DNA of 64,000 bases from the NCBI GenBank assembly GCA_002419385.1, contig DIFZ01000052.1:133586-197585 (forward strand), given 5' to 3'. The notes under the pieces are model-generated. The model worked only from the letters and a program-made list of their open reading frames with translations. It was not told the DNA's origin and did not search any database. The translations under genes were made by a program, and so were the position numbers. Of this stretch, positions 44,262 through 52,492 are shown piece by piece; within the stretch, counting starts at the first letter, position 1; each line of letters opens with the position of its first letter. Origin of the DNA: Geobacter sp. UBA5735 (lineage in GTDB: Bacteria > Desulfobacterota > Desulfuromonadia > Geobacterales > Geobacteraceae).

Positions 44262-45293
44262 TCATTCATCGTGCCGCCATCTCAACCCATCGATGAACGC
44301 CTCTCCGAATTCCCGGCGCACCGCTTCTTCCCGGTCGCTGTATTTGGGCGAAACATGGAAGAAGTCTGCCCGTCCCACCCCTGCCAGGCCGGCCATACGT
44401 CCGGCCTGAGCCGCTGCAAGGTGGCGTTTTTCCCGCGCCATGGCCTGGTCTTCCAGCAGAAACATCGCCTCGATGTACAGGATCTCCGCCCCCCGGGCCA
44501 ACTCGGCGATACGTCGGGAATTGCAGTCGCTGCACACGGCATCGGTCACGTACACTATCTTCTGTCCCGGAACCACCCGCAGGACATTCTCCCGCAACAC
44601 CTTCAGGGGAAGGAAGGCTTCCCGCACCCCTCCGCCCTCCCGCCACCAAGCCCTGAAAATCGTTTCGCCGTCGCCTCCCTTCAGCACCGCACGCTTCAAT
44701 TCGGTCAGCCAGGGACCGACCCCCAGGCCCATCTCCAGGAGCCGGTTTTTCATGATGTTCACATGTGCTTTTTCCTCCAGGGCAAAGGCAAGACAGGCAA
44801 TCCCATGATCCAGGAGAACCGCGCGAATGCGGAACGAATCTTCATCCAGGATGATGTCGTTGCCAACGGCCGTGATTTCGTCGCGTTCCCGCACAAAGCG
44901 TCGACGGCAGCGGAACTGCGCAGAACGCATTTCTGCTGCGCCGTCAAATTCAGCGGCAACGATCGTGAACTCCGCCTCGAAGCGCTCCACCAGATTCCAG
45001 GTATAGGAAGCAAGCCTGTGCTCCACACGGTCGATGAAGCCTGGCGGCCCGTACAGACGCAACACCTTGTCGCGGGCCAGCATGATCCGCAGCATTCTGT
45101 CGAAACCTGCGAAGTGATCCATATGGGTATGGGAGACAAAGACATCACCCACCCTGAGGATTTTCCTGGGGGGAAGGAGGTGCAGATCTCCCAGGTCAAA
45201 GAGAACCGCCCGCTTTTCGTAAAGGAAATCGATGTACAGGGCCGGATCTTCGAAGGGGCCGTTGACAAGGCTGGGATGAAAGATGGATTTCAT
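44262..45293 (-). CDS. RNase Z-like MBL-fold hydrolase
   Basis: A 343-residue MBL-fold protein with SHTHMDHFAGFD near 55-66, as in ElaC/RNase Z. Additional ligands lie in LLDHGI, VTDA and a terminal HVSPKYSDRE. The exosite arm of a true RNase Z is not obvious, so the role could be tRNA 3' processing or another phosphodiesterase activity. GGGAGCA lies about 8 bases before the ATG. Divergent from the deaminase gene at 45491. Confidence 0.8.
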   Translation of the reverse strand: MKSIFHPSLVNGPFEDPALYIDFLYEKRAVLFDLGDLHLLPPRKILRVGDVFVSHTHMDHFAGFDRMLRIMLARDKVLRLYGPPGFIDRVEHRLASYTWNLVERFEAEFTIVAAEFDGAAEMRSAQFRCRRRFVRERDEITAVGNDIILDEDSFRIRAVLLDHGIACLAFALEEKAHVNIMKNRLLEMGLGVGPWLTELKRAVLKGGDGETIFRAWWREGGGVREAFLPLKVLRENVLRVVPGQKIVYVTDAVCSDCNSRRIAELARGAEILYIEAMFLLEDQAMAREKRHLAAAQAGRMAGLAGVGRADFFHVSPKYSDREEAVRREFGEAFIDGLRWRHDE

Positions 45294-45490
45294 GGGGCAT
45301 GCTCCCGGGAACTATTTACCTCCATTAAGTATACCGGAAAAAATCCCCTCTCCTCAGGGCAGGGAAAACGAACGCCATCCGTCCGGACTTGACGTGACTT
45401 TTCCCGGAGAGTATCCTGATGTCTCTCTGTTCGCATCTCGCACAAGCTGCCCCACCGGCATAGCCGGCAGGCAGCCGGAGCACTTCCAGC

Positions 45491-46084
45491 ATGCCACGTC
45501 AGCCAAACGTCATGGAAATCCATCTGCCGGACTGGATCGACAGCTTTCTCGCCGGATGTCGCGACAACGTCCCGTCAATCCGGGACCGCATGTCCCTGGT
45601 CATCGAGGCTGCCCGCATCAATGTCTCTCGAGGGACGGGAGGACCTTTCGCAGCCGCTGTATTCGAAACCGAATCGGGGAAACTGGTCTCTGTGGGGATC
45701 AACCTGGTCGCCTCCGGGCGTCTTTCGATCCTGCACGCAGAGATGGTGGCGCTGTCTCTCGCGCAGATGAAGACCGGCGGTTACGATCTGGGCAGGCACG
45801 GCCTGGCGGCGCACGAACTGGTCACCAGCACTGAGCCGTGTGCCATGTGTTTCGGCGCTATACTCTGGTCCGGCGTGCGGAGGCTCGTAATCGGTGCGCG
45901 CGGCAGCGATGCAAGTAGAATCGGCTTCGACGAAGGGCCCAAAAAAAGGAACTGGAAAACCGAACTGGAAGCCCGGGGAATTGCCGTCCTCTGCGATGTG
46001 GAGCGGAAGGCCGCGGTCCGGGTTCTCCGGGATTACTGCCGGGATGGCGGTGAAATCTACAACGCCAGGAAAGGCGCGGGATAA
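45491..46084 (+). CDS. Nucleoside deaminase (CMP/dCMP deaminase family, guanine deaminase-like)
   Basis: A 197-residue zinc-dependent deaminase with HAEMVAL (H82, E84) and PCAMC (C117, C120), which form the zinc site. TEPCAMCFGAILWSGVRRLVIGA fits the TadA/guanine deaminase group. The N-terminus is about 35 residues longer than TadA, so it is more likely a base or nucleoside deaminase than the tRNA-editing enzyme. A second ATG at codon 8 is possible. It ends just before a block of palindromic repeats. Confidence 0.85.
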   Translation: MPRQPNVMEIHLPDWIDSFLAGCRDNVPSIRDRMSLVIEAARINVSRGTGGPFAAAVFETESGKLVSVGINLVASGRLSILHAEMVALSLAQMKTGGYDLGRHGLAAHELVTSTEPCAMCFGAILWSGVRRLVIGARGSDASRIGFDEGPKKRNWKTELEARGIAVLCDVERKAAVRVLRDYCRDGGEIYNARKGAG

Positions 46085-46117
46085 TTAACTACCCACCGGC
46101 CCGTTCCTTGGCAAGAA

Positions 46118-46202
46118 TCACCACCCCCCGACCCCCTCCTTAGCAAAGAGGGGGAGAAAGAGTAAAGCCCCCTCCTTGCCAAGGAGGGGGTTGGGGGTGG
46201 TC
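46118..46202 (+). repeat. 85-bp palindromic repeat unit, copy 1
   Basis: The unit begins TCACCACCCCCCGACC, contains two hairpins with CCCCCTCCTT and AAGGAGGGGG arms around AGCAAAG and GCC, and ends TTGGGGGTGGTC. Its two ends are also complementary to each other. A nearly identical copy in the same orientation lies at 46556-46640, on the other side of the DUF559 gene. Confidence 0.85.
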
Positions 46203-46270
46203 TCTACAACAAAAACACCTTAAAACAACGTCGAAAGGAACTGCGTAACGAAGCCACCCCAGCAGAACGA

Positions 46271-46603
46271 TTGTTATGGGGAAGGCTGAAACAGAGCCGG
46301 CTCAACGGATACAAGTTTCGCCGCCAGCATAGTGTCGGATATTACATTCTCGACTTTTATTGCCCAGCAGCTCGCCTCGCAATTGAACTCGATGGCGATT
46401 CCCATTTGACCGATGAAGCGATCGAGTATGACAATGAACGGACAGCATTCCTCAATTCCTTGAATATTCGGGTACTCAGGTTTCTGAACACTGACATTTA
46501 CAGCAACCTCGAAGCAGTTTGCACGAAAATTGCCGAGGAATTGAGAAACCTTTCATCACCACCCCCCGACCCCCTCCTTAGCAAAGAGGGGGAGAACGAT
46601 TAA
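46271..46603 (+). CDS. DUF559 endonuclease-like protein, 5' end unclear
   Basis: A 110-residue product from TTG 46271, matching the Vsr/restriction-endonuclease-like DUF559 fold: KFRRQHSVGYYILDFYCPAA, LAIELDGDSH, RVLRFLNTDI. Homology extends upstream in frame to about 46207 (NKNTLKQRRKELRNEATPAE), but no start codon exists before the frame enters repeat copy 1, so the 5' end may be lost or an unusual start is used. The C-terminus (SSPPPDPLLSKEGEND) is encoded by repeat copy 2, which supplies the stop codon. Gene and repeats look like one mobile unit (inference). A DNA-nicking role is plausible but unproven. Confidence 0.7.
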   Translation: MLWGRLKQSRLNGYKFRRQHSVGYYILDFYCPAARLAIELDGDSHLTDEAIEYDNERTAFLNSLNIRVLRFLNTDIYSNLEAVCTKIAEELRNLSSPPPDPLLSKEGEND

Positions 46604-46640
46604 AGCCCCCTCCTTGCTAAGGAGGGGGTCGGGGGTGGTC
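46556..46640 (+). repeat. 85-bp palindromic repeat unit, copy 2
   Basis: Same length and orientation as copy 1, with only a few base differences. It overlaps the last about 15 codons and the stop of the DUF559 gene. Confidence 0.85.
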
Positions 46641-46732
46641 AGCCCTACTAAGGAGGGGGTTGGGGGTGGTCAGCCCTACCAAAGAGGGGGTCGGTGGTGG
46701 TCTCCCTTGCCAAAAAGGGTGGTCAGCCCTGC
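46641..46732 (+). repeat. Partial and degraded copies of the same repeat
   Basis: Three or more half-units follow: TAAGGAGGGGGTTGGGGGTGG near 46650, AAAGAGGGGGTCGGTGGTGG near 46680, and a decayed AAAAAGGGTGG near 46714, each separated by CAGCCCT. They resemble right halves of the 85-bp unit. Confidence 0.7.
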
Positions 46733-46792
46733 AGCAACATTTCTGTTGCCCTCCCGTAACAAAAAAGTGTAAGCTGTACCTGCAGGATACGG

Positions 46793-46824
46793 AAAGGCGA
46801 AGAGAACCTCTTCGCCTTTCTTCT
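46793..46824 (+). terminator. Hairpin upstream of prfC
   Basis: AAAGGCGAAGAG (46793-46804) pairs exactly with CTCTTCGCCTTT (46808-46819) across a 3-base loop, followed by a pyrimidine-rich CTTCTGTTT. It may end transcription coming from the repeat region or attenuate prfC. Confidence 0.6.
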
Positions 46825-46888
46825 GTTTGTGACGACCCGTTTCCCTCCCTGAAGCGGAAACCTTTTCTAACAGGACAGGAGCAGACGT

Positions 46889-48475
46889 TTGAAAAAGCAT
46901 AACCAGAAAGAGATCGACAGCAGACGGACCTTTGCCATCATCAGCCACCCGGATGCGGGCAAGACGACCATCACCGAGAAACTCCTGCTGTTCGGCGGGG
47001 CCATCCAGCAGGCAGGAGAGGTCAGGGCGCGCAAGAGCGCACGCCACGCCACCTCCGACTGGATGGAAATGGAAAAGCAGCGCGGCATCTCCGTCACCTC
47101 TTCGGTCATGAAATTCAACTACCGGGATTTCGACATAAATCTCCTGGACACTCCCGGACACAACGACTTTTCCGAAGACACCTACCGGGTTCTCACCGCG
47201 GTCGATTCGGTGCTCATGGTCATCGACTCGGTGAAGGGTGTGGAAAGCCAGACAAAGAAACTCCTTGAGGTCTGCCGACTGCGCAACACCCCGATCATGA
47301 CCTTCATCAACAAGCTGGACCGGGAGGGCCGCGAGCCCCTCGACCTGCTGGACGACATAGAAAAGAACCTCCAGATCCAGTGCGCGCCCATGACCTGGCC
47401 AATCGGCATGGGGAAGCGCTTCCGCGGCACCTATCACCTGTATACCCGTGAAGTGGCGTTCTTCAGCCCCGAGTCGGAGGCAGCCACCGGGGAAGTGCTC
47501 ACCGTGACCGGCATCGACGACCCCGAACTGGATCGCATCCTGGGTACCCAGGCCGAGGAACTGCGGGCCGACGTGGAACTCCTGGAAGGCGCCGCGCACC
47601 CCTTCGACCGCGAGGCCTACCTGGCCGGACTGCAGACGCCGGTCTTCTTCGGCAGCGCCATCAACACCTTCGGTGTCCAGCAGCTGCTGGACACCTTCGT
47701 GGAAACCGCCCCCATCCCCAAACCCCGTGAAGCGTTGACCCGAACGGTTTCGCCCTACGAGGAGCCGTTCACCGGCTTCGTGTTCAAGATCCAGGCAAAC
47801 ATGGACCCGGCACACCGGGACCGCATCGCGTTCTTCCGCATCTGTTCGGGCAAGTTCACCCGCGGCATGAAGGTGCGCCATCTGCGCCTGGGACGCGACG
47901 TACAGATCGCCAACGCCACCATCTTCATGGCCCAGGACCGCACCCATGTGGACGAAGCCTATCCCGGCGACATCATCGGCATCCACAACCACGGCACCAT
48001 CAAGATCGGCGACACGTTCAGCCAGGGGGAGGACCTGCAGTACACCGGCATCCCCAACTTCGCTCCGGAACACTTCCGCAAGATCCGTCTCCTCAACCCC
48101 CTGAAGTCCAAGGCCCTGGAAAAGGGGCTGGTTCAGCTGGCCGAAGAGGGAACCACTCAGGTATTCCGCCCCCTGATGGGAGCCGACTGGGTCATCGGCG
48201 CGGTCGGCCTGCTCCAGTTCGACGTGGTCATGCACCGCCTGGAGCACGAATACGGGGTCAAGGCGGCCTATGAGCCGGTTTCCTACGTCACGGCCCGCTG
48301 GGTGACCGGAGAGAAGAAAAAACTCGACGAGTTCCTGAAGCGTGAGGTCATGAACCTGTACAACGATGGTGAAGGGAACCTGGCTTACCTGGCCGGCAGC
48401 CAGTGGCGTCTGGAAAACACCATGGAAAACTGGAAGGAACTCGAGTTCCACGCCACGCGGGAACACAATGCATAG
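46889..48475 (+). CDS. prfC: Peptide chain release factor 3
   Basis: A GTPase that recycles RF1 and RF2 after termination. G1 reads SHPDAGKTT, switch II LLDTPGHNDFSEDT, and NKLD marks G4. The length of 528 residues and RARKSARHATSDWMEMEKQRGISVTSSVM match RF3 throughout. The start is TTG 46889, placed 8-9 bases after AGGAG; no ATG is better placed. It stands alone, with repeats on both sides. Confidence 0.95.
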   Translation: MKKHNQKEIDSRRTFAIISHPDAGKTTITEKLLLFGGAIQQAGEVRARKSARHATSDWMEMEKQRGISVTSSVMKFNYRDFDINLLDTPGHNDFSEDTYRVLTAVDSVLMVIDSVKGVESQTKKLLEVCRLRNTPIMTFINKLDREGREPLDLLDDIEKNLQIQCAPMTWPIGMGKRFRGTYHLYTREVAFFSPESEAATGEVLTVTGIDDPELDRILGTQAEELRADVELLEGAAHPFDREAYLAGLQTPVFFGSAINTFGVQQLLDTFVETAPIPKPREALTRTVSPYEEPFTGFVFKIQANMDPAHRDRIAFFRICSGKFTRGMKVRHLRLGRDVQIANATIFMAQDRTHVDEAYPGDIIGIHNHGTIKIGDTFSQGEDLQYTGIPNFAPEHFRKIRLLNPLKSKALEKGLVQLAEEGTTQVFRPLMGADWVIGAVGLLQFDVVMHRLEHEYGVKAAYEPVSYVTARWVTGEKKKLDEFLKREVMNLYNDGEGNLAYLAGSQWRLENTMENWKELEFHATREHNA

Positions 48476-48479
48476 ACGC

Positions 48480-48511
48480 AGGCACAGGGCGCTGGGCACA
48501 AGGCACAAGGA
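48480..48511 (+). repeat. GGCACAGGGC-type repeat, copy 1
   Basis: CAGGCACAGGGCGCTGGGCACAAGGCACAAGG-like sequence directly after prfC. The same family occurs inverted at 52430-52492. Confidence 0.6.
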
Positions 48512-48524
48512 AAAAACAGGAACA

Positions 48525-48638
<114 letters not shown>

Positions 48639-48645
48639 GGCCGCA

Positions 48646-49119
48646 CTACCCTTTCCGTTCGTAGAACAGAAAGGTGTGGGGGATCGGCTCCGGGATAAAT
48701 TCCCTTTTTTCCTCTATGAAATCAGCGGGAATCTCCGGGAAAAACACATTACCTGCGAATACCCTGTGAAGCAGGGTGAGATGAATCCTGCCGGCGAGGG
48801 GCATCGCCTGCCGGTAGACCTCCCCCCCGCCGCAGATGAAGACTTCATTGCCGTTCCCCGCGAGAGAAAGAGCTGTTTCCAGGTCACCGGCCGCGACAGC
48901 TCCTTCCGGCCGATACCCGTGGTCCCGCGACAGGACAATGTTGGTTCTTCCGGGCAGGGGACGGCCGAGAGATTCGAAGGTCCGTCTCCCCATGATGACC
49001 GGGTGCCCCCAGGTAAGTTCCCGGAAACGGGCGCGATCATCCGGAAGGTCCCAGGGTATGACCGTGCCGCGGCCGATAACCCGGTTCTCCGCCATAGCGC
49101 AAATGATGCTTACTATCAC
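48646..49119 (-). CDS. folA: Dihydrofolate reductase
   Basis: Reduces dihydrofolate to tetrahydrofolate with NADPH. 157 residues, complete for the family: IICAMAENRVIGRGTVIPWDLPDDRARF (substrate site, acidic D in LPDD), PVIMGRRTFESLGRPLPGRTN and the NADPH loop ICGGGEVYRQAMP. It lies alone on the minus strand between two inverted blocks of dispersed repeats, and its neighbours are not folate genes (thyA is absent here). ATG 49119 has no strong ribosome site; the upstream GAAAGGCAGG may serve. Confidence 0.95.
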   Translation of the reverse strand: MIVSIICAMAENRVIGRGTVIPWDLPDDRARFRELTWGHPVIMGRRTFESLGRPLPGRTNIVLSRDHGYRPEGAVAAGDLETALSLAGNGNEVFICGGGEVYRQAMPLAGRIHLTLLHRVFAGNVFFPEIPADFIEEKREFIPEPIPHTFLFYERKG

Positions 49120-49145
49120 CCTGTCCTGCCTTTCCCTTTCTGGCT

Positions 49146-49243
49146 GTCTCCTGAATTATGGATTTTGGATTCTGGATTATAAATTTTGGATTATGGATTA
49201 TGGATTACGGATCTGACTCCTGACTCCTGGCTCCTGAATTCCG
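49146..49243 (-). repeat. Right arm of the inverted repeat pair around folA
   Basis: GGATTATGGATT-type units followed by CTGACTCC units, the reverse complement of 48525-48638 with small differences. It fills most of the gap between folA and mutS2. Confidence 0.8.
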
Positions 49244-49252
49244 CTTTTCCTC

Positions 49253-51604
49253 TTATCTCCTCATCCTCACCACCGTCATGCCGCCCCCCCCTTCGAAGGG
49301 CTCCCCGTCACGGAAGGATTCGACCAGGGGATGGCCGTCCAGGTACTCCCTGACGCCACGCATCAGGGCGCCGGTCCCCTTGCCGTGCACGATCCGCACC
49401 TCGCCGATCCCGTCAAGGGAGGCATGGTTGAGAAACGGCTCCAGCCTGGTCACTGCATCGTCCACGCGCAGGCCGATGAGGTGGAGCTGCAGCGGCGTCT
49501 CTTCCCGCACGTCCGCTTTCTGCCGGGATTTCCGTGAAGGTTTGGGCGCCGCGCCCTTTCGCGGCGCGAGATCCGCCAGCGCCACCTCCAGATCCTTCCC
49601 CGCAAAACTGAGGCGAATTCGGCCCGTTCTTGAATCAACAGACCGAACCATCGCGTCGAAACCGATTGAGCGGACGAAAACCGTGTCTCCTTCGTGGACC
49701 TGATCCGGAGCAAGCGATGGTTCACCGCCGAATTCACGAAGCTTCTCTTCGATCCGTTCCTCCACTTCCGCGATTTTCTTCAGGGATGTCCGGCTCCGTT
49801 CGCGCCTGGTTTCCTCCAGCAGCGCATTGGCCTCCCGCTTGACCCCGGCCACGACCTCTCTGGCATCCCGGTATGCCTTCTCGAAGGACTCCTTGCGTTC
49901 AAGTTCCCAGCCTGCCCGCCGCGAAGCGAGATCCCTCTCCTGTTCGGCCAGCTTGCGTCCCCGGCACTCCAGCCCGGCCAGGGTTTCCTCATATTCGCGC
50001 CGTTGGGATTTCAGGTCGTCCAGAAGCTGGTGGAACTCCGTCTCCATGCGACCGAGCATGCCGTGCGCGCGCTCGATGACCGGGTCGGGTATGCCGTACC
50101 TGCGGGCGATCTCCAGGGCGTGAGACTGGCCGGGTTCGCCCTTTTTCAACCGGTACAGTGGTGTGAAGGTCTCCCGGTCGAACTCCATGGAAGCATTGAC
50201 CATGCCGTCACGACGGTGCACGAAGCCGACAATGTCCGTCAGGTGTGTCGTCGCAATTACCAATGCACCTTTGCCCTGCAGTTCCTGGAGCACGGAGCAG
50301 GCCAGGGCCGCCCCTTGCAGCGGTTCGGTCCCGGTCCCCAGTTCGTCGAGGAGGACGACGGATTTCCCCCCGGCCCCACTCAGGATCGAGGAGATGTTCG
50401 CCACGTGGGCGGAAAAGGTGGACAGGCTGCTCTCGATGGACTGCTCGTCCCCGATGTCGGCCAGGAGGCCGTCTGCCAGAGGAAACACCGAGGTCTCCCC
50501 GGCCGGCACCGGGATGCCGGACAGCGCCATGAGCAGCAGCAGGCCGGCGGTCTTGAGGGCGATGGTCTTGCCGCCGGCATTGGGGCCGGTTATCACCATG
50601 ACCGGGTCTCCGTCGTCCAGGGAGATGTCGAGCGGAACGACCTCCCCTGTCCCCGACTCCTGCTGGAGCAGCACCAGGATCGGATGTCTCGCCCGGACCA
50701 GGTGCATTACCTGGCCATCAGAGACCGCCGGAACACGGGCATCCAGGCAATCCGCAAACAAGGCGATGGAATTGAGCAGATCCAGCTGGACGAGAACCGC
50801 CAGCTGGCACTCGATCTCGGCGGCATCCTCCCGTATCCAGCCGCAGATCTCCCGCAGGATCCTTATTTCCTCGACCTTTTCCTCGGCCGAGAGGTTTTCC
50901 AGTTCGTTGGCCAGGCCGATGATCTCCAGCGGCTCCATGAAAGCGGTCTCGCCCGAATTGGAGACGTCGTGCACCACGCCGGGCACCTGGCCCTTGGAAT
51001 CCATCCTCACCGGGATAACCCACCTGCCGCTTCGCTGGGTGACGAAATCGTCCTGCAGGAAAACCGAGATGTCGCGCTCGCGCACGATCTCTTCCAGGCG
51101 TTTGCGGATGCGGGCAGTCAAAACCCTCTTCCTGGCCCGCAACTCGAAAAGCAGCCGGGAAGCGTTGTCCAGCATGTTCCCTTCCGAATCCAGGGACCGC
51201 TCCAAGGGCTCGAGGATGTCCGGGAATCCGGTTACTGAGCCGGCGAGGTCCTGCAGCAGGGGCAGGTCGTTGCGGTATCCCATCTGGACGGCGACGGCAG
51301 ACAGCACGCGCAGAACGGGAAGGAACGTCACCAGTTCCAGGGGGGCGAGAATGGCCCCGTGCGGCCGGAGTTTCCCCAGCAGGGGGGTGACATCCTCGAA
51401 GTCGGACAGGGAGAGCGGCACCCCCTGTGCCACAAGGGCGCGAAGCTCCTCCACCATGCCGAAACGGCGCTCGATGAGGTGACGCTCTGACAGGGGCACG
51501 ATACCGAGAATGGCATCCCGTGACGCATCGCTGTGGCCGTAGCCCGAGATCCTGCGCAGAATCCTGTCCAGTTCCAGTGCCCGAATCGATTCCTTCCTGA
51601 TCAT
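49253..51604 (-). CDS. mutS2: MutS2 family protein with Smr nuclease domain
   Basis: 783 residues: an N-terminal MutS core and lever region, an ATPase domain with GPNAGGKT near 333, LLDELGTGTEP and TTHL, a long coiled coil (about 510-620), a KOW-like region and a C-terminal Smr domain starting near 700 (LHLIGLRVDDAV, HGKGTGALMRGVREYL). MutS2 limits homologous recombination and, in some bacteria, rescues collided ribosomes. The start overlaps the stop of the ArfB-like gene by ATGA. The link to a ribosome-rescue hydrolase gene supports a translation-related role (inference). Confidence 0.93.
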   Translation of the reverse strand: MIRKESIRALELDRILRRISGYGHSDASRDAILGIVPLSERHLIERRFGMVEELRALVAQGVPLSLSDFEDVTPLLGKLRPHGAILAPLELVTFLPVLRVLSAVAVQMGYRNDLPLLQDLAGSVTGFPDILEPLERSLDSEGNMLDNASRLLFELRARKRVLTARIRKRLEEIVRERDISVFLQDDFVTQRSGRWVIPVRMDSKGQVPGVVHDVSNSGETAFMEPLEIIGLANELENLSAEEKVEEIRILREICGWIREDAAEIECQLAVLVQLDLLNSIALFADCLDARVPAVSDGQVMHLVRARHPILVLLQQESGTGEVVPLDISLDDGDPVMVITGPNAGGKTIALKTAGLLLLMALSGIPVPAGETSVFPLADGLLADIGDEQSIESSLSTFSAHVANISSILSGAGGKSVVLLDELGTGTEPLQGAALACSVLQELQGKGALVIATTHLTDIVGFVHRRDGMVNASMEFDRETFTPLYRLKKGEPGQSHALEIARRYGIPDPVIERAHGMLGRMETEFHQLLDDLKSQRREYEETLAGLECRGRKLAEQERDLASRRAGWELERKESFEKAYRDAREVVAGVKREANALLEETRRERSRTSLKKIAEVEERIEEKLREFGGEPSLAPDQVHEGDTVFVRSIGFDAMVRSVDSRTGRIRLSFAGKDLEVALADLAPRKGAAPKPSRKSRQKADVREETPLQLHLIGLRVDDAVTRLEPFLNHASLDGIGEVRIVHGKGTGALMRGVREYLDGHPLVESFRDGEPFEGGGGMTVVRMRR

Positions 51605-51981
51605 TCCGTCTCTCCGCTCCCTGTCCCGTATTTCATCTTTGCCCGCTTCCTCCTTTTTGCCTTCTGCCGCGCCGCGGCACTGCGCTCCCTCTCCCGCGAG
51701 GATTTTTCACCGCGCAGTCCGGCAATCTTTTCCAGCAGTTCGCGCCGTGCCAGGAAACGGTTGACCGACTGGCTCCTGTCCCTCATGCATTTCACTTCCA
51801 ATCCTGTCGGGACATGCCGCAGATGGACACAGGTGGACGTCTTGTTGACATGCTGGCCTCCCGCGCCGGAAGAACGGACGAACTTTTCGTCAAAATCCTC
51901 TTCCCGCACCCCGAGGGCCGCCATCCGCTCCCTCAGCCACCGGTTCTTTTCCTCACTGACCGCAAATGACGGAACGGCCAT
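51601..51981 (-). CDS. ArfB/YaeJ-like peptidyl-tRNA hydrolase (GGQ motif)
   Basis: A 126-residue protein with the release-factor catalytic motif: RSSGAGGQHVNKTSTCVHLRH, GGQ near residue 38, and a Lys/Arg-rich tail (RQKAKRRKRAK) that in ArfB enters the mRNA channel. It releases peptides from stalled ribosomes. I start at ATG 51981 because MAVPSFAVSEEKNRWL matches the family start and GGGGGTG lies just upstream. The longer frame to 52218 reads through an opposing promoter region. Overlaps mutS2 by 4 bases. Confidence 0.88.
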   Translation of the reverse strand: MAVPSFAVSEEKNRWLRERMAALGVREEDFDEKFVRSSGAGGQHVNKTSTCVHLRHVPTGLEVKCMRDRSQSVNRFLARRELLEKIAGLRGEKSSRERERSAAARQKAKRRKRAKMKYGTGSGETE

Positions 51982-52101
51982 CCAGCACCCCCTGCAGCGC
52001 TCGGCACAGAAATAATCCGGCACCCAAATCAAGTTTGCGACACATTCTGTCACACACATCCGGTAAGCTGAAAACATGAATAAACAGAGGGAGGACTCTC
52101 C

Positions 52102-52323
52102 ATGGAACCTTTGGTCCTGTTTGGCGCATGCCTGGTCATTTACTGCGGCTACCTCTCTGCTCTCGATGCCGTGAGAGTGTGGAGACGGCAGTTCCTTGCG
52201 GTATCCCTGAAAAAGCAACGCAGCAGAAAACGCGCCCGGCCCGTGCGTTACGTCAGATCACCGCGCTATTCCGCCACGGTTGCGACCGGCAGGGCGCTCC
52301 TGCAGCGGGGGGTGAACATGTAG
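52102..52323 (+). CDS. Small predicted membrane protein
   Basis: A 73-residue protein with one N-terminal hydrophobic segment (LVLFGACLVIYCGYLSAL, about 4-21) and a very basic C-terminal half (KKQRSRKRARPVRY). GGAGG lies 10 bases before the ATG. It is divergent from the ArfB-like gene. No family recognised; could be a membrane-anchored nucleic-acid- or ribosome-binding peptide, but this is a guess. Confidence 0.5.
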   Translation: MEPLVLFGACLVIYCGYLSALDAVRVWRRQFLAVSLKKQRSRKRARPVRYVRSPRYSATVATGRALLQRGVNM

Positions 52324-52429
52324 GGGCGCCCCCCTGTGGGTGCCCTTCCAGTGGGCAGGCACGAGGGCCTGCCACTACTGTCTTCACAGGTTTCCGGACG
52401 GAAACCATCCAATCAGTTTCCCCCTTTGC

Positions 52430-52492
52430 CCTTTGCCTTGTGCCTTTTGCCTTTTGCCTTTTGCCTTTTGCCCTGCGCCCTGTGCCTATTTA
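52430..52492 (-). repeat. GGCACAGGGC-type repeat, copy 2 (inverted)
   Basis: On the plus strand: tandem TGCCTTT units (four TTTTGCC in a row), then CTGCGCCCTGTGCC. The reverse complement matches 48480-48511. It lies at the 3' end of the AsmA-like gene. Confidence 0.65.

Noticed and set aside
49694..51238. A 514-codon plus-strand open frame
   Set aside because: Antisense to mutS2, with no domain signature.
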